Assembly (NCBI GenBank): GCA_026399735.1
Contig: JAPLQK010000022.1
Span: forward strand, 1 to 33,503
Reading direction: 5' to 3'
DNA length: 33,503 nucleotides
Source: Pseudomonadota bacterium
Lineage (GTDB): Bacteria; Pseudomonadota; Gammaproteobacteria; Burkholderiales; Gallionellaceae
The position numbers and the translations under genes were made by a program. Shown here in pieces: positions 1-6,770 of the stretch. The notes below the pieces were generated by a model that had not been told where the DNA came from, ran no database searches, and was given only the letters and a program-made list of their open reading frames with translations. Each line of letters opens with the position of its first letter. Position 1 is the first letter of the stretch.

Positions 1-1863
1 ACGGCGATGTATGGTGATGCCTCTGTCGCGCGTGACATAGGCAGTGATCACATCCGGCGGTGCGGGATTGCAGCATTTGGCTGATCTGGTCACCAGATTT
101 CCCATGCCTTCGATCAGGATGCCGGTTGAGGAACTGCGTTCCGCTGACGGCTTAAAGACGGGTTTTGTGATCGCAATGACCCTGGTCGGCAACTCTTCCT
201 GGAGGGCGACGGCGATGCGTCGCTGGGTGATTTTATTGCGCCCGATGGCAGCGAGCAAATCATCCAGTTTGTTATAGTGCAGTCTTTGCGCGAGCTTTTC
301 CTGGTTGACCGAGGTGACGCCGTGCCGGTGCAATTCGCGATCCAGTTGTATTCTGCCCTGTGCCACGGACTCATCCAGATTCTGGTTGTTGAACCAGGCG
401 CGCACCTTGGCCCGTGCACGCACGCCTTGTAAAAAACCCAATGCAGGGTTCAGCCAGTCACGACTGGGCCCGCCAATTTTAGTGGTGAGGATTTCCACGC
501 GCTGGCCGCTCTGTAATTTGTAGTTGAGCGGAACGATGGCGCCGTTCACTTTTGCGCCGCGCGTGCGGTGTCCGAGATCGGTGTGCAGCAGGTAGGCGAA
601 ATCGACCGGCGTCGCGCCTTTAGGCAGGTCGATAACACGGCCTTGCGGCGTGAGCACGTAAACCTGATCGTGGAATAACGGGTTTTTAAACTGCGTACCG
701 ATTTCTGATGTAAGCTCTTGCTTCCATTCAAGTATTTGTCTTAGCCAGACAATTTTTTCATCAAGTTTGGCGTCCGTCTTGCCGCCTTCCTTGTAGCGCC
801 AGTGCGCAGCGACGCCCAATTCGGAATGCTGGTGCATCTCATGGGTGCGGATCTGCACTTCGAAGACTTGTCCGCGCGGGCCGGTCACAGCCGTGTGCAG
901 CGAACGGTAGTCGTTGCTCTTGGGGCGTGCGATATAGTCGTCATATTCGCTGGCAATCGGCTGCCACAGTTCATGCACCAGGCTCAGGGCCGCATAACAA
1001 CGCTGCACGTCTTCAACCAGAATCCGTACCGCGCGCACGTCGTATAACTCGTCGAACGCCAGATGCTTGCGTTTCATCTTGTTGATGATGCTGTAGATAT
1101 GTTTGGGGCGGCCCGTCACGGAGGCCTCAATGCCGGCTTTGCGCAATGCCTGTTTTAATTGTTGTACCACGTTGTCGATGTAGCGTTCCCGATCGATACG
1201 GCGCTCATCGAGCAGCTTTGCAACCTTCTTGTACAGATCGGGATCCAGATAACGCACGGACAAATCTTCAAGTTCCCATTTGATTTGCCACACGCCAAGA
1301 CGGTTGGCCAGCGGTGCGAACAGACTTTGGGTTTCCTGCGCGATTATTTTTTGCAGTTCTTCGCCGGCACCGGATAAGCAGCGCAGGGTCTGGGTTCGTT
1401 CCGCCAGTTTGATGAGTACCACGCGAATGTCGTTCACCATCGCCAGCAGCATTTTGCGCAATACTTCAATTTGCTGGTTGTCTTCGCTGTTCAGACTGCG
1501 AATTTCGCGAAATTGCCTGATTTGCTCCAGACGTGAAATGCCTTCAACCAAACCTTTGATATTGCTGCCAAAACCGGATTCGATAAGCTCGCGCCAGTCA
1601 TTTTGATATTCAGGAACCGCATGCAAAATGGTGGCGGCAAGGGTTTCGAAGTCCATGTTCATGCCGACCAGGATGGCTGCTGCGCCGATCGCATGCTGTA
1701 TCAGCGGCGTGCCGGTCAGCTCAAACTGTCCTGCGTAAAGCGGTTCGGCAAGTTCGCAGGCGCGGCGTATCACGCCGATTTCGTCGGAAGTGTAGGCGGG
1801 CGCCAGCGTGGCAAGCCAGGCTGCGGTGTCTTCAGTTTGTGGTGAGCTGTGGATGGAAACCAT
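1..1863 (-). CDS. relA: RelA, GTP pyrophosphokinase ((p)ppGpp synthetase), 3' end cut by window
   Basis: The minus strand from the ATG at 1863-1861 is open to base 1 (621 codons), so the C-terminus lies outside the window. It makes pppGpp/ppGpp from GTP/GDP and ATP at stalled ribosomes. An N-terminal HD-like region (about residues 40-170) is followed by the synthetase core with GRPKHIYSIINKM, LAFDELYDVRAVRI and SNDYRSLHTAV, then EVQIRT..MH..ELGVAAHWRYK. A TGS domain follows (VYVLTPQGRVIDLPKGATPVDFAYLLHTDLG in register), and the start of the zinc-finger/CC domain is seen at KCCNPAPPDVITAYVTRDRG. Where hydrolase-active SpoT/Rel proteins carry an HD..ED motif, this protein reads ILHAVPEYQND, so hydrolase activity is probably lost and RelA fits better than SpoT. 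The preceding TauE gene stops directly next to this start, which suggests co-transcription. Confidence 0.93.
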   Translation of the reverse strand, partial: MVSIHSSPQTEDTAAWLATLAPAYTSDEIGVIRRACELAEPLYAGQFELTGTPLIQHAIGAAAILVGMNMDFETLAATILHAVPEYQNDWRELIESGFGSNIKGLVEGISRLEQIRQFREIRSLNSEDNQQIEVLRKMLLAMVNDIRVVLIKLAERTQTLRCLSGAGEELQKIIAQETQSLFAPLANRLGVWQIKWELEDLSVRYLDPDLYKKVAKLLDERRIDRERYIDNVVQQLKQALRKAGIEASVTGRPKHIYSIINKMKRKHLAFDELYDVRAVRILVEDVQRCYAALSLVHELWQPIASEYDDYIARPKSNDYRSLHTAVTGPRGQVFEVQIRTHEMHQHSELGVAAHWRYKEGGKTDAKLDEKIVWLRQILEWKQELTSEIGTQFKNPLFHDQVYVLTPQGRVIDLPKGATPVDFAYLLHTDLGHRTRGAKVNGAIVPLNYKLQSGQRVEILTTKIGGPSRDWLNPALGFLQGVRARAKVRAWFNNQNLDESVAQGRIQLDRELHRHGVTSVNQEKLAQRLHYNKLDDLLAAIGRNKITQRRIAVALQEELPTRVIAITKPVFKPSAERSSSTGILIEGMGNLVTRSAKCCNPAPPDVITAYVTRDRGITIHRR

Positions 1864-2661
1864 TTAGCCTAATACCTTGAATAACAATTTGGTGGCGAGG
1901 GAGAGCAGCAGCACGGCGAACAATTTGCGCAGCACGTTTATATTTATCCGGTGTGCGGCCCTGGCGCCCAGCGGGGCGGTGATCACGCTGGCCAGTGCCG
2001 TAAAGAGCAGGCAAGGCAAATAGACGTAACCCAGTGTGAACGGCGGGAGTCCCGTCGCGTTCAGGCCGGTTGCGACATAACCTGCCGTGCCGCCGATGGC
2101 GACCGGGAAGCTGATCGCGGCCGAGGTGCCGATCGCCTGACGTATCGTCAGATTGCTCCACAACAGGTAGGGAATCACCAATGTTCCGCCGCCGATGGAG
2201 ACCAGACTGCTCAACGATCCGGTGAATACGCCGAACAATCCGACAGCGAATTTGCCGGGCAGTTGACGAGAGGCGTGCGGACGCAGGTCGAGCAGGATTT
2301 GTGCGGCGGCAAAATACACGAACAGCGCGAAGAACAGGCCTAAAAAATGCGTCGGGACGCCGGCGGCCAGCAGTGTGCCCAACGCCGTGCCAATCAGGAT
2401 GCCCGGGGTGATGGTGCGCACCACATGCCAATTTACGGCGTTGTGCTGATGGTGTTTGTACAGGCTGGCCGTCGCTGTGAAGATGATGGTCGCCATCGAG
2501 GTGCCCAGCGCCAGATGCATCAAATGTTCAGGCGGGAAATGTTGTGCGTCAAAAAGGAATAACAACACCGGTACCAGCACCGTGCCGCCGCCGATGCCGA
2601 AAAGTCCGCCCAGCAGCCCTGCAACCGCGCCCAGCAACAGGTAGGCAGCCATCCATTCCAT
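1864..2661 (-). CDS. TauE/SafE-family sulfite exporter-like permease
   Basis: This is a 265-residue, very hydrophobic protein of the TauE/SafE family (COG0730), inner-membrane permeases for sulfur-containing or small organic anions; the substrate cannot be told here. I start it at the ATG at 2661 (MEWMAAYLLLGAVAGLLGG). The 34 codons available upstream are polar, lie inside the EVE gene in another frame and precede the first membrane helix. Two family-typical glycine-rich repeats are visible: GLLGGLFGIGGGTVLVPVLL near the N-terminus and SLSSLVSIGGGTLVIPYLL in the second half. About eight TM segments fit. Its stop is immediately before relA and its start is one base after the EVE gene stop, so the three genes look like one transcript. 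Confidence 0.88.
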   Translation of the reverse strand: MEWMAAYLLLGAVAGLLGGLFGIGGGTVLVPVLLFLFDAQHFPPEHLMHLALGTSMATIIFTATASLYKHHQHNAVNWHVVRTITPGILIGTALGTLLAAGVPTHFLGLFFALFVYFAAAQILLDLRPHASRQLPGKFAVGLFGVFTGSLSSLVSIGGGTLVIPYLLWSNLTIRQAIGTSAAISFPVAIGGTAGYVATGLNATGLPPFTLGYVYLPCLLFTALASVITAPLGARAAHRININVLRKLFAVLLLSLATKLLFKVLG

Positions 2662-2662
2662 G

Positions 2663-3127
2663 TCAGTCTTGTACCAGTTTGCCGGTGATGAAGTTCCACT
2701 CAGCCGGGTCGAGCGGGGTGATGGACAGACGGTTGCCCTGCTGCAAGGTGCGCATGCGCGCAAGTTCCGGGTGCAGGCGCAATTCGGCCAGCGGAATCAG
2801 CACGATTTTTTTGACCAGTTGCACATCGACATTGAACCAGCGCGGCTGCGCTTCGGTGGCTTTTTCGTCAAAATACTTGCTGCTCTTGTCGAATTGTTTG
2901 GCGTCGGGATAGGCCGTGCTGGCAACCCGTGCGATGCCGGCGATGCCGGGTATTTTGCAATTGGAATGATAAAACAGCACGCCATCCCCTACGGTCATCT
3001 GGTCGCGCATGAAATTGCGCGCCTGGTAATTGCGCACGCCGTACCAGGCCACGCTTTGATCGGGGAAGGTCGCCAGATCGTCAATGCTGACGTCGGCTGG
3101 TTCGGATTTCATCAGCCAGTAACGCAT
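2663..3127 (-). CDS. EVE-domain (DUF55-type) protein
   Basis: A 154-residue single-domain protein of the EVE family, PUA-like folds thought to bind modified bases in nucleic acids. The start MRYWLMKSEPADVSIDDL is the classic EVE N-terminus, so I use the ATG at 3127 with GGAAT a few bases upstream rather than the ATG 16 codons further out. Other family marks are VAWYGVRNYQARNFMRDQM, GDGVLFYHSNCKIPGIAGIARV, and the C-terminal PLAELR..PELARMRTLQQGNRLSITPL. It heads the minus-strand set EVE-TauE-relA. The cellular role of such stand-alone EVE proteins is not established. Confidence 0.9.
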   Translation of the reverse strand: MRYWLMKSEPADVSIDDLATFPDQSVAWYGVRNYQARNFMRDQMTVGDGVLFYHSNCKIPGIAGIARVASTAYPDAKQFDKSSKYFDEKATEAQPRWFNVDVQLVKKIVLIPLAELRLHPELARMRTLQQGNRLSITPLDPAEWNFITGKLVQD

Positions 3128-3334
3128 ATATATTCCATTACAAGATATTATCTTTAAAATATTAAAATTAATCAATGTGTTGCAAATTCATGATGCGGCA
3201 ATAACGCCACCGTGCACTCATGGTACCCGAACATCGTAAATTGATTCTACTTTCAATGGCGCAAGACGGGAAGTTGCGCTACCCTTCGCGGCGGGAAAAT
3301 GATCTTTGCATTACAACACGACAGAAAATAAACG

Positions 3335-4591
3335 ATGACAAATCTTGCAGAACGCGCCATTGCGGCCGAAAACACCCTCAGGCAACAGGATCTTGCCAGA
3401 ATGAAATGGATCGCCGCCGGATTGCTGGGGCTTGCCGCCTGTCTGTATATTTTAGGCAAAGTGCTGGCCTGGGGCTATCTGGCTGCTTTTGCCGAAGCGT
3501 CGATGATAGGCGCGCTGGCGGACTGGTTCGCCGTGGTCGCGCTGTTCCGTCATCCGCTGGGTATTCCCATTCCTCATACCGCGATTGTGACCCGGAACAA
3601 GCGCACGATCGCAAACAGTCTGGCGGATTTTGTGGTAGGGCAGTTTTTGAGTGCACAGGTCATCGGGCAACGACTCAAGCGCTACGATGCTGCGCGCCAC
3701 CTGTCGCAATGGTTGCCCGCGAATCGGGAAAAGGTGGCGGGTTATCTTGGCCGTGCCATCGCATATGGCGTGAAATCGCTGGATGACAGGCGTATCCATG
3801 ATTTTATTGCCGAAGCTGCCCGCAACAAGTTGCAAAGCATCGATCTGTCGGGTTTCATGGCGAGCGGACTCGAACTGGTCACGCGTGGCGGGCGGCATCA
3901 TAAAATTCTGCACGGCGGGCTGAACCGTTTCGCCGACTATGTGGAGAGCACCGATAATACGGAAAAAATTTCCGCATTTATCAAAGGCTGGAGCGATAAC
4001 GCCTTCGTGCAAAGCATGATTGAGCCGTTCGTGCCGACGATACGCACGGCGGTCGTCAACAAGCTGCGCGAAGTGGCGGAGGATGAAACCAACGGCCTGT
4101 ATCTGGAGTTCGACGAACAGGTGAAAAGCTATCTGTTGCGGTTGCAGCAGGATGCCCAATTGCAGGAGTGGGTGACGGTGCAAAAAAATACCTGGCTTAA
4201 TCATCCCGGGTTCGGTCATCAGATTGAATCGTTGTGGAATCAGCTGCGCGACTGGGTGGTGCTCGATCTGTCGCATCCTGAATCGGCGATTGACGCAAAA
4301 ATTATGAATCTGCTCGGTGAACTGGAGCAGCATCTTGCCGGCAACATTGAGATACGCGCGTGGATCAACGAGCAAATTCAGGCCGCGCTGATCCAGGCGG
4401 CGAATGCCAACAAGGGGATGGTCGGGGACCTGATCCGCGAGGAGTTCGGCAACTGGGACGATCGCTACATGGTCGATAAACTGGAACTTTATCTGGGTCG
4501 TGACCTCCAGTACATCCGCATCAACGGCACGCTGGTCGGCGGACTGTTCGGGTTGCTGATTTATACGGTAACGATGCTGCTGGCAGGTTAG
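3335..4591 (+). CDS. DUF445-family membrane protein (YjiN-like)
   Basis: A 418-residue protein of the DUF445 family. A hydrophobic N-terminal hairpin (about residues 24-75) contains the family signature EASMIGALADWFAVVALFRHPLG, where the GALADWFAV core is diagnostic. A long, mostly helical soluble region follows, and a final TM helix (about residues 398-417, GTLVGGLFGLLIYTVTML) ends the protein, so it is anchored at both ends. The function of the family is not known. It is divergent from the EVE gene across about 200 bp of AT-rich DNA that should hold both promoters. No strong Shine-Dalgarno sequence is visible before the ATG. Confidence 0.88.
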   Translation: MTNLAERAIAAENTLRQQDLARMKWIAAGLLGLAACLYILGKVLAWGYLAAFAEASMIGALADWFAVVALFRHPLGIPIPHTAIVTRNKRTIANSLADFVVGQFLSAQVIGQRLKRYDAARHLSQWLPANREKVAGYLGRAIAYGVKSLDDRRIHDFIAEAARNKLQSIDLSGFMASGLELVTRGGRHHKILHGGLNRFADYVESTDNTEKISAFIKGWSDNAFVQSMIEPFVPTIRTAVVNKLREVAEDETNGLYLEFDEQVKSYLLRLQQDAQLQEWVTVQKNTWLNHPGFGHQIESLWNQLRDWVVLDLSHPESAIDAKIMNLLGELEQHLAGNIEIRAWINEQIQAALIQAANANKGMVGDLIREEFGNWDDRYMVDKLELYLGRDLQYIRINGTLVGGLFGLLIYTVTMLLAG

Positions 4592-4620
4592 CACCTGCTG
4601 GAAATAGTGGATAGCAACCT

Positions 4621-5097
4621 ATGGAATCGTGGAAATTCGAAAGCAATTCCGGCAAGCAGACCGCGCTGGCGCTGGCTTGTATTGCGGCGGGCATCATCCT
4701 GGCAATGGGTTTTCGCCACTTCGATGCATCGGGCATGACTAACAGTCTGGCGGGGTTTTTGTTGGGGATGATGTTGCTTCTTATCGGTATCTCTGCGTTT
4801 TTGGCGGGGGGAAAACAAACCATCGTCGTCGATCCGAAATCTCGCCGTATTGTTGTCGAAGACACGAACCGGTTCGGGGTGAAAAAACGATTTATTTTAT
4901 TCGGCGACATCGTTGATACCGGTATAGGCTATTTCGGCAAGCGGTCGAATGATGTCAATTTCTATTACATCGTCCTTAAACTCAGAAGCGGCGAGAAATA
5001 TCCGCTGTTCGCACCAGGGCGTTTCTATGAGGGCGGGTCGGACAGGCAAGTCATGGAAAACCGACGGCAGCGTCTTGAAGAGTGCATCAGGCAGTAG
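4621..5097 (+). CDS. Small membrane protein of unknown function
   Basis: A 158-residue protein that I do not recognise by family. It has two predicted TM helices, about residues 14-30 (ALALACIAAGIILAMGF) and 43-65 (LAGFLLGMMLLLIGISAFLAGG). A soluble part rich in beta-strand-like sequence follows (TIVVDPKSRRIVVEDTNRFG, YYIVLKLRSGEKYPLF), resembling small PH-like membrane proteins, though that is only an impression. It lies 29 bp after the DUF445 gene and may be co-transcribed. Its stop codon lies just 2 bp before the target duplication of the IS66 transposon, so the insertion spared the coding region but may have removed its native terminator. Confidence 0.7.
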   Translation: MESWKFESNSGKQTALALACIAAGIILAMGFRHFDASGMTNSLAGFLLGMMLLLIGISAFLAGGKQTIVVDPKSRRIVVEDTNRFGVKKRFILFGDIVDTGIGYFGKRSNDVNFYYIVLKLRSGEKYPLFAPGRFYEGGSDRQVMENRRQRLEECIRQ

Positions 5098-5099
5098 CC

Positions 5100-5107
5100 G
5101 TTGATGT
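5100..5107. repeat. Left target-site duplication (8 bp) of the IS66 transposon
   Basis: GTTGATGT at this position is repeated exactly at 12346-12353, directly outside the two inverted terminal repeats. Eight base pairs is the known target duplication length for IS66-family elements. Confidence 0.95.
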
Positions 5108-5123
5108 GTAAGCGCCAATTTCT
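5108..5123 (+). repeat. Left terminal inverted repeat of the IS66 transposon
   Basis: The sequence GTAAGCGCCAATTTCT is the exact reverse complement of 12330-12345. Pairing continues weakly after one mismatch (three more matching C positions). Confidence 0.95.
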
Positions 5124-5187
5124 CCCCGCCTTCCAATTAGCCTGGTAATCAACGAACATCCCTCATAACTTAAATTCGGGGTGTCAG

Positions 5188-5592
5188 ATGGAACGTGATC
5201 AACGAACAGCAAAGTGGTTGGAACATTTAAGAGTTTGGCATAAAAGTGGAGCAACGCAAGCAGCTTATTGCAAAAAAAATAGTTTGCACGAAAAAACCTT
5301 CTCCAACTGGAAACGACGACTCCGCGATCACTTTCCCAGTCTTCCTAAACTGACCAATTCAACAATTGTTTCACCAAATCCAGTTGCCCCCTTCGTGGCC
5401 GTAAACCTAATCGACGATCTTATTCCTCAAACGGCAAAGCGGTTGGAACAGGAAGTTCAGACGGCAGACTGCGCTGGAAAAGCATCAGGCATAAACTTAT
5501 CAGTGGGCGGCAAATATCACATTTGTGTCTCGACTGATTTCGATAGCGCAGCACTTGGGCGTGTATTGGCGGTTTTAGCTGACGCCTCATAA
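5188..5592 (+). CDS. tnpA: IS66 accessory protein TnpA
   Basis: A 134-residue protein of the IS66 TnpA (OrfA) type, needed together with TnpB for transposition, probably as a DNA-binding accessory. The N-terminal helix-turn-helix-like stretch WLEHLRVWHKSGATQAAYCK followed by KNSLHEKTFSNWKRRLR is typical of the family. The C-terminal half ends with the usual small domain (GGKYHICVSTDFDSAALGRVLAVLA). The gene begins 80 bp inside the left end. Its TAA overlaps the ATG of tnpB by one base (TAATG), indicating translational coupling. Confidence 0.9.
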   Translation: MERDQRTAKWLEHLRVWHKSGATQAAYCKKNSLHEKTFSNWKRRLRDHFPSLPKLTNSTIVSPNPVAPFVAVNLIDDLIPQTAKRLEQEVQTADCAGKASGINLSVGGKYHICVSTDFDSAALGRVLAVLADAS

Positions 5593-5942
5593 TGTTCGAC
5601 ATTATCGCACAGCAGGTTTGGCTCGCTTCGGGGGCAACCGACATGCGCAAATCCATCGACGGACTGGCCGCCATCAGCAGCTACGTGCTCAAGCAGAATC
5701 CTATGTCACAGCACCTGTTCGTATTTTGCAGCAAAGATCAGACAAAAATCAAAATTCTTTATTGGGATCGCAACGGCTTTTGGCTGTTCTACAAACGATT
5801 AGAAAAAGGCCGTTTCCGCTGGCCGGTCGCCAGCGGTGCTGCGTTGAGTATCAGTCGTCGCCAATTGGCATGGCTTTTGGATGGGCTTGCTGTCGAGCAG
5901 AAACAGGCACACTGCCCTGTAAATGTCGAAATTGCGATTTAA
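5592..5942 (+). CDS. tnpB: IS66 accessory protein TnpB
   Basis: A 116-residue protein of the IS66 Orf2/TnpB family. Diagnostic stretches are VWLASGATDMRKSIDGLAAI, FVFCSKDQTKIKILYWDRNG, and GFWLFYKRLEKGRFRWP, ending in LSISRRQLAWLLDGL. Length is normal for the family, so the gene seems intact. In ordinary IS66 elements tnpC follows almost at once. Here a toxin-antitoxin pair and two intergenic spacers intervene, so tnpC is uncoupled from tnpB. Confidence 0.93.
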   Translation: MFDIIAQQVWLASGATDMRKSIDGLAAISSYVLKQNPMSQHLFVFCSKDQTKIKILYWDRNGFWLFYKRLEKGRFRWPVASGAALSISRRQLAWLLDGLAVEQKQAHCPVNVEIAI

Positions 5943-6032
5943 TCAGCGTCATTCAAGATTACACCCATGCCGGGCATATATTACGATTTCAAGTCAGCGG
6001 AAATATTTGGATGTGCAACACCGCTATGCTGC

Positions 6033-6061
6033 TTGCTATCTAAATCAATTTTAATTACACT
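6033..6061 (+). promoter_or_regulatory. Possible sigma70 promoter for the toxin-antitoxin pair
   Basis: TTGCTA (6033-6038) and TACACT (6056-6061) are separated by 17 bp in an AT-rich stretch, 29 bp upstream of the antitoxin ATG. A competing -10 (TAGTAT/TATAAC) lies just downstream. A strong ribosome site (CGGAGGTG) sits before the start at 6091. The call is by eye only. Confidence 0.4.
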
Positions 6062-6090
6062 TTAGTATAACTTTATTTCGGAGGTGTATT

Positions 6091-6348
6091 ATGCACACCA
6101 CAAATCTGCGCAGGGTCGGCGGCTCAGTCATGCTGGCTGTCCCTCCAGCATTCCTTGATCAGCTGCACTTACAAGCCGGGAACACCGTAGGCATGGTCGT
6201 CACTGATGGTCGTCTGGTCGTTAATCCCAAGCCACGGACGCGCTATACGCTCGCCGAGTTGCTTGCCGCTTCCGACTATTCACAGCCGCAATCGGCTGAA
6301 GAACGCGAATGGGTCGATGCGCCTGCCGTGGGTGGTGAGTTGATATGA
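6091..6348 (+). CDS. MazE/ChpBI-like antitoxin (AbrB-fold)
   Basis: An 85-residue protein with a swapped-hairpin AbrB/MazE DNA-binding domain at the N-terminus: LRRVGGSVMLAVPPAFLDQL, then GNTVGMVVTDGRLVVNPK. The acidic C-terminal tail (SAEEREWVDAPAVGGELI) is the part that would mask the toxin. It has its own strong ribosome binding site and its end overlaps the toxin start by 4 bp (ATGA), the usual coupled arrangement. By family knowledge it should bind its own promoter and neutralise the downstream endoribonuclease. It lies inside the transposase operon, between tnpB and tnpC. Confidence 0.88.
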   Translation: MHTTNLRRVGGSVMLAVPPAFLDQLHLQAGNTVGMVVTDGRLVVNPKPRTRYTLAELLAASDYSQPQSAEEREWVDAPAVGGELI

Positions 6349-6671
6349 ATCGGGGTGATATTTATCTGGTTTCGCTTGATCCAACCGAAGGGCACGAACA
6401 GCACGGAAGCCGCCCTGTTCTGATCGTATCTCCGGGCGAGTTCAACGAAGCCACCAAATTGCCGGTAATCTGCCCGATCACGAGCGGCGGGGATTTCGCA
6501 CGTCGCATTGGGTTTGCTGTTCCTATTACCGGCATCAAAACAACAGGTGTTGTTCGTTGCGACCAGCCGCGCGTGCTTGATCTTGCTGCTCGCAATGCGC
6601 GCAAGGTGGATACTTTACCAACGTCCATTATGGACGAAGTATTGGCAAAACTTGCTCCAATTTTTGAGTGA
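6345..6671 (+). CDS. MazF/PemK/ChpBK-family endoribonuclease toxin
   Basis: A 108-residue MazF-type toxin that cleaves mRNA at short sequence motifs. The N-terminal signature MNRGDIYLVSLDPTEGHEQ and GSRPVLIVSP is diagnostic. The EGHEQ..SRP form matches the ChpB branch more than MazF proper. Other family stretches are PVICPITSGGDFARRIGFAV, GVVRCDQPRVLDLAARNARK and the C-terminal LPTSIMDEVLAKLAPIFE. Length is normal and no key region seems missing. With its antitoxin it could act as a maintenance device for the transposon by penalising loss of the element; this role is inference. Confidence 0.92.
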   Translation: MNRGDIYLVSLDPTEGHEQHGSRPVLIVSPGEFNEATKLPVICPITSGGDFARRIGFAVPITGIKTTGVVRCDQPRVLDLAARNARKVDTLPTSIMDEVLAKLAPIFE

Positions 6672-6736
6672 ATTGCCGCTGTAATCCTTCCCAATGATGT
6701 GGAATATTTGAAGTGAAAATTCATTGAAATACGCAC

Positions 6737-6764
6737 TTGACTCAATGCTGTCTTGGTTTATATT
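6737..6764 (+). promoter_or_regulatory. Strong candidate sigma70 promoter immediately before tnpC
   Basis: TTGACT (6737-6742) and TATATT (6759-6764) are separated by 16 bp. The -10 box ends six bases before the tnpC ATG at 6771, so transcription would start at or next to the start codon and give a leaderless or nearly leaderless mRNA. Confidence 0.55.
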
Positions 6765-6770
6765 CGTGGT

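Noticed and set aside
3259-3279. GCGCAA/TTGCGC hairpin between the EVE and DUF445 genes
   Set aside because: Only six base pairs with a nine-base loop and no T run; it lies in a divergent promoter region where a terminator is not expected. Probably chance.
3452-4594. A 380-codon open frame on the minus strand opposite the DUF445 gene
   Set aside because: It mirrors the DUF445 coding region, is rich in H, Q and R as antisense frames are, and shows no domain. The plus-strand protein has a clear family signature.
5967-5977. Short palindrome ATGCCGGGCAT upstream of the antitoxin gene
   Set aside because: Eleven bases with an odd centre, common by chance; it lies far from the likely promoter, so I did not call it an operator.
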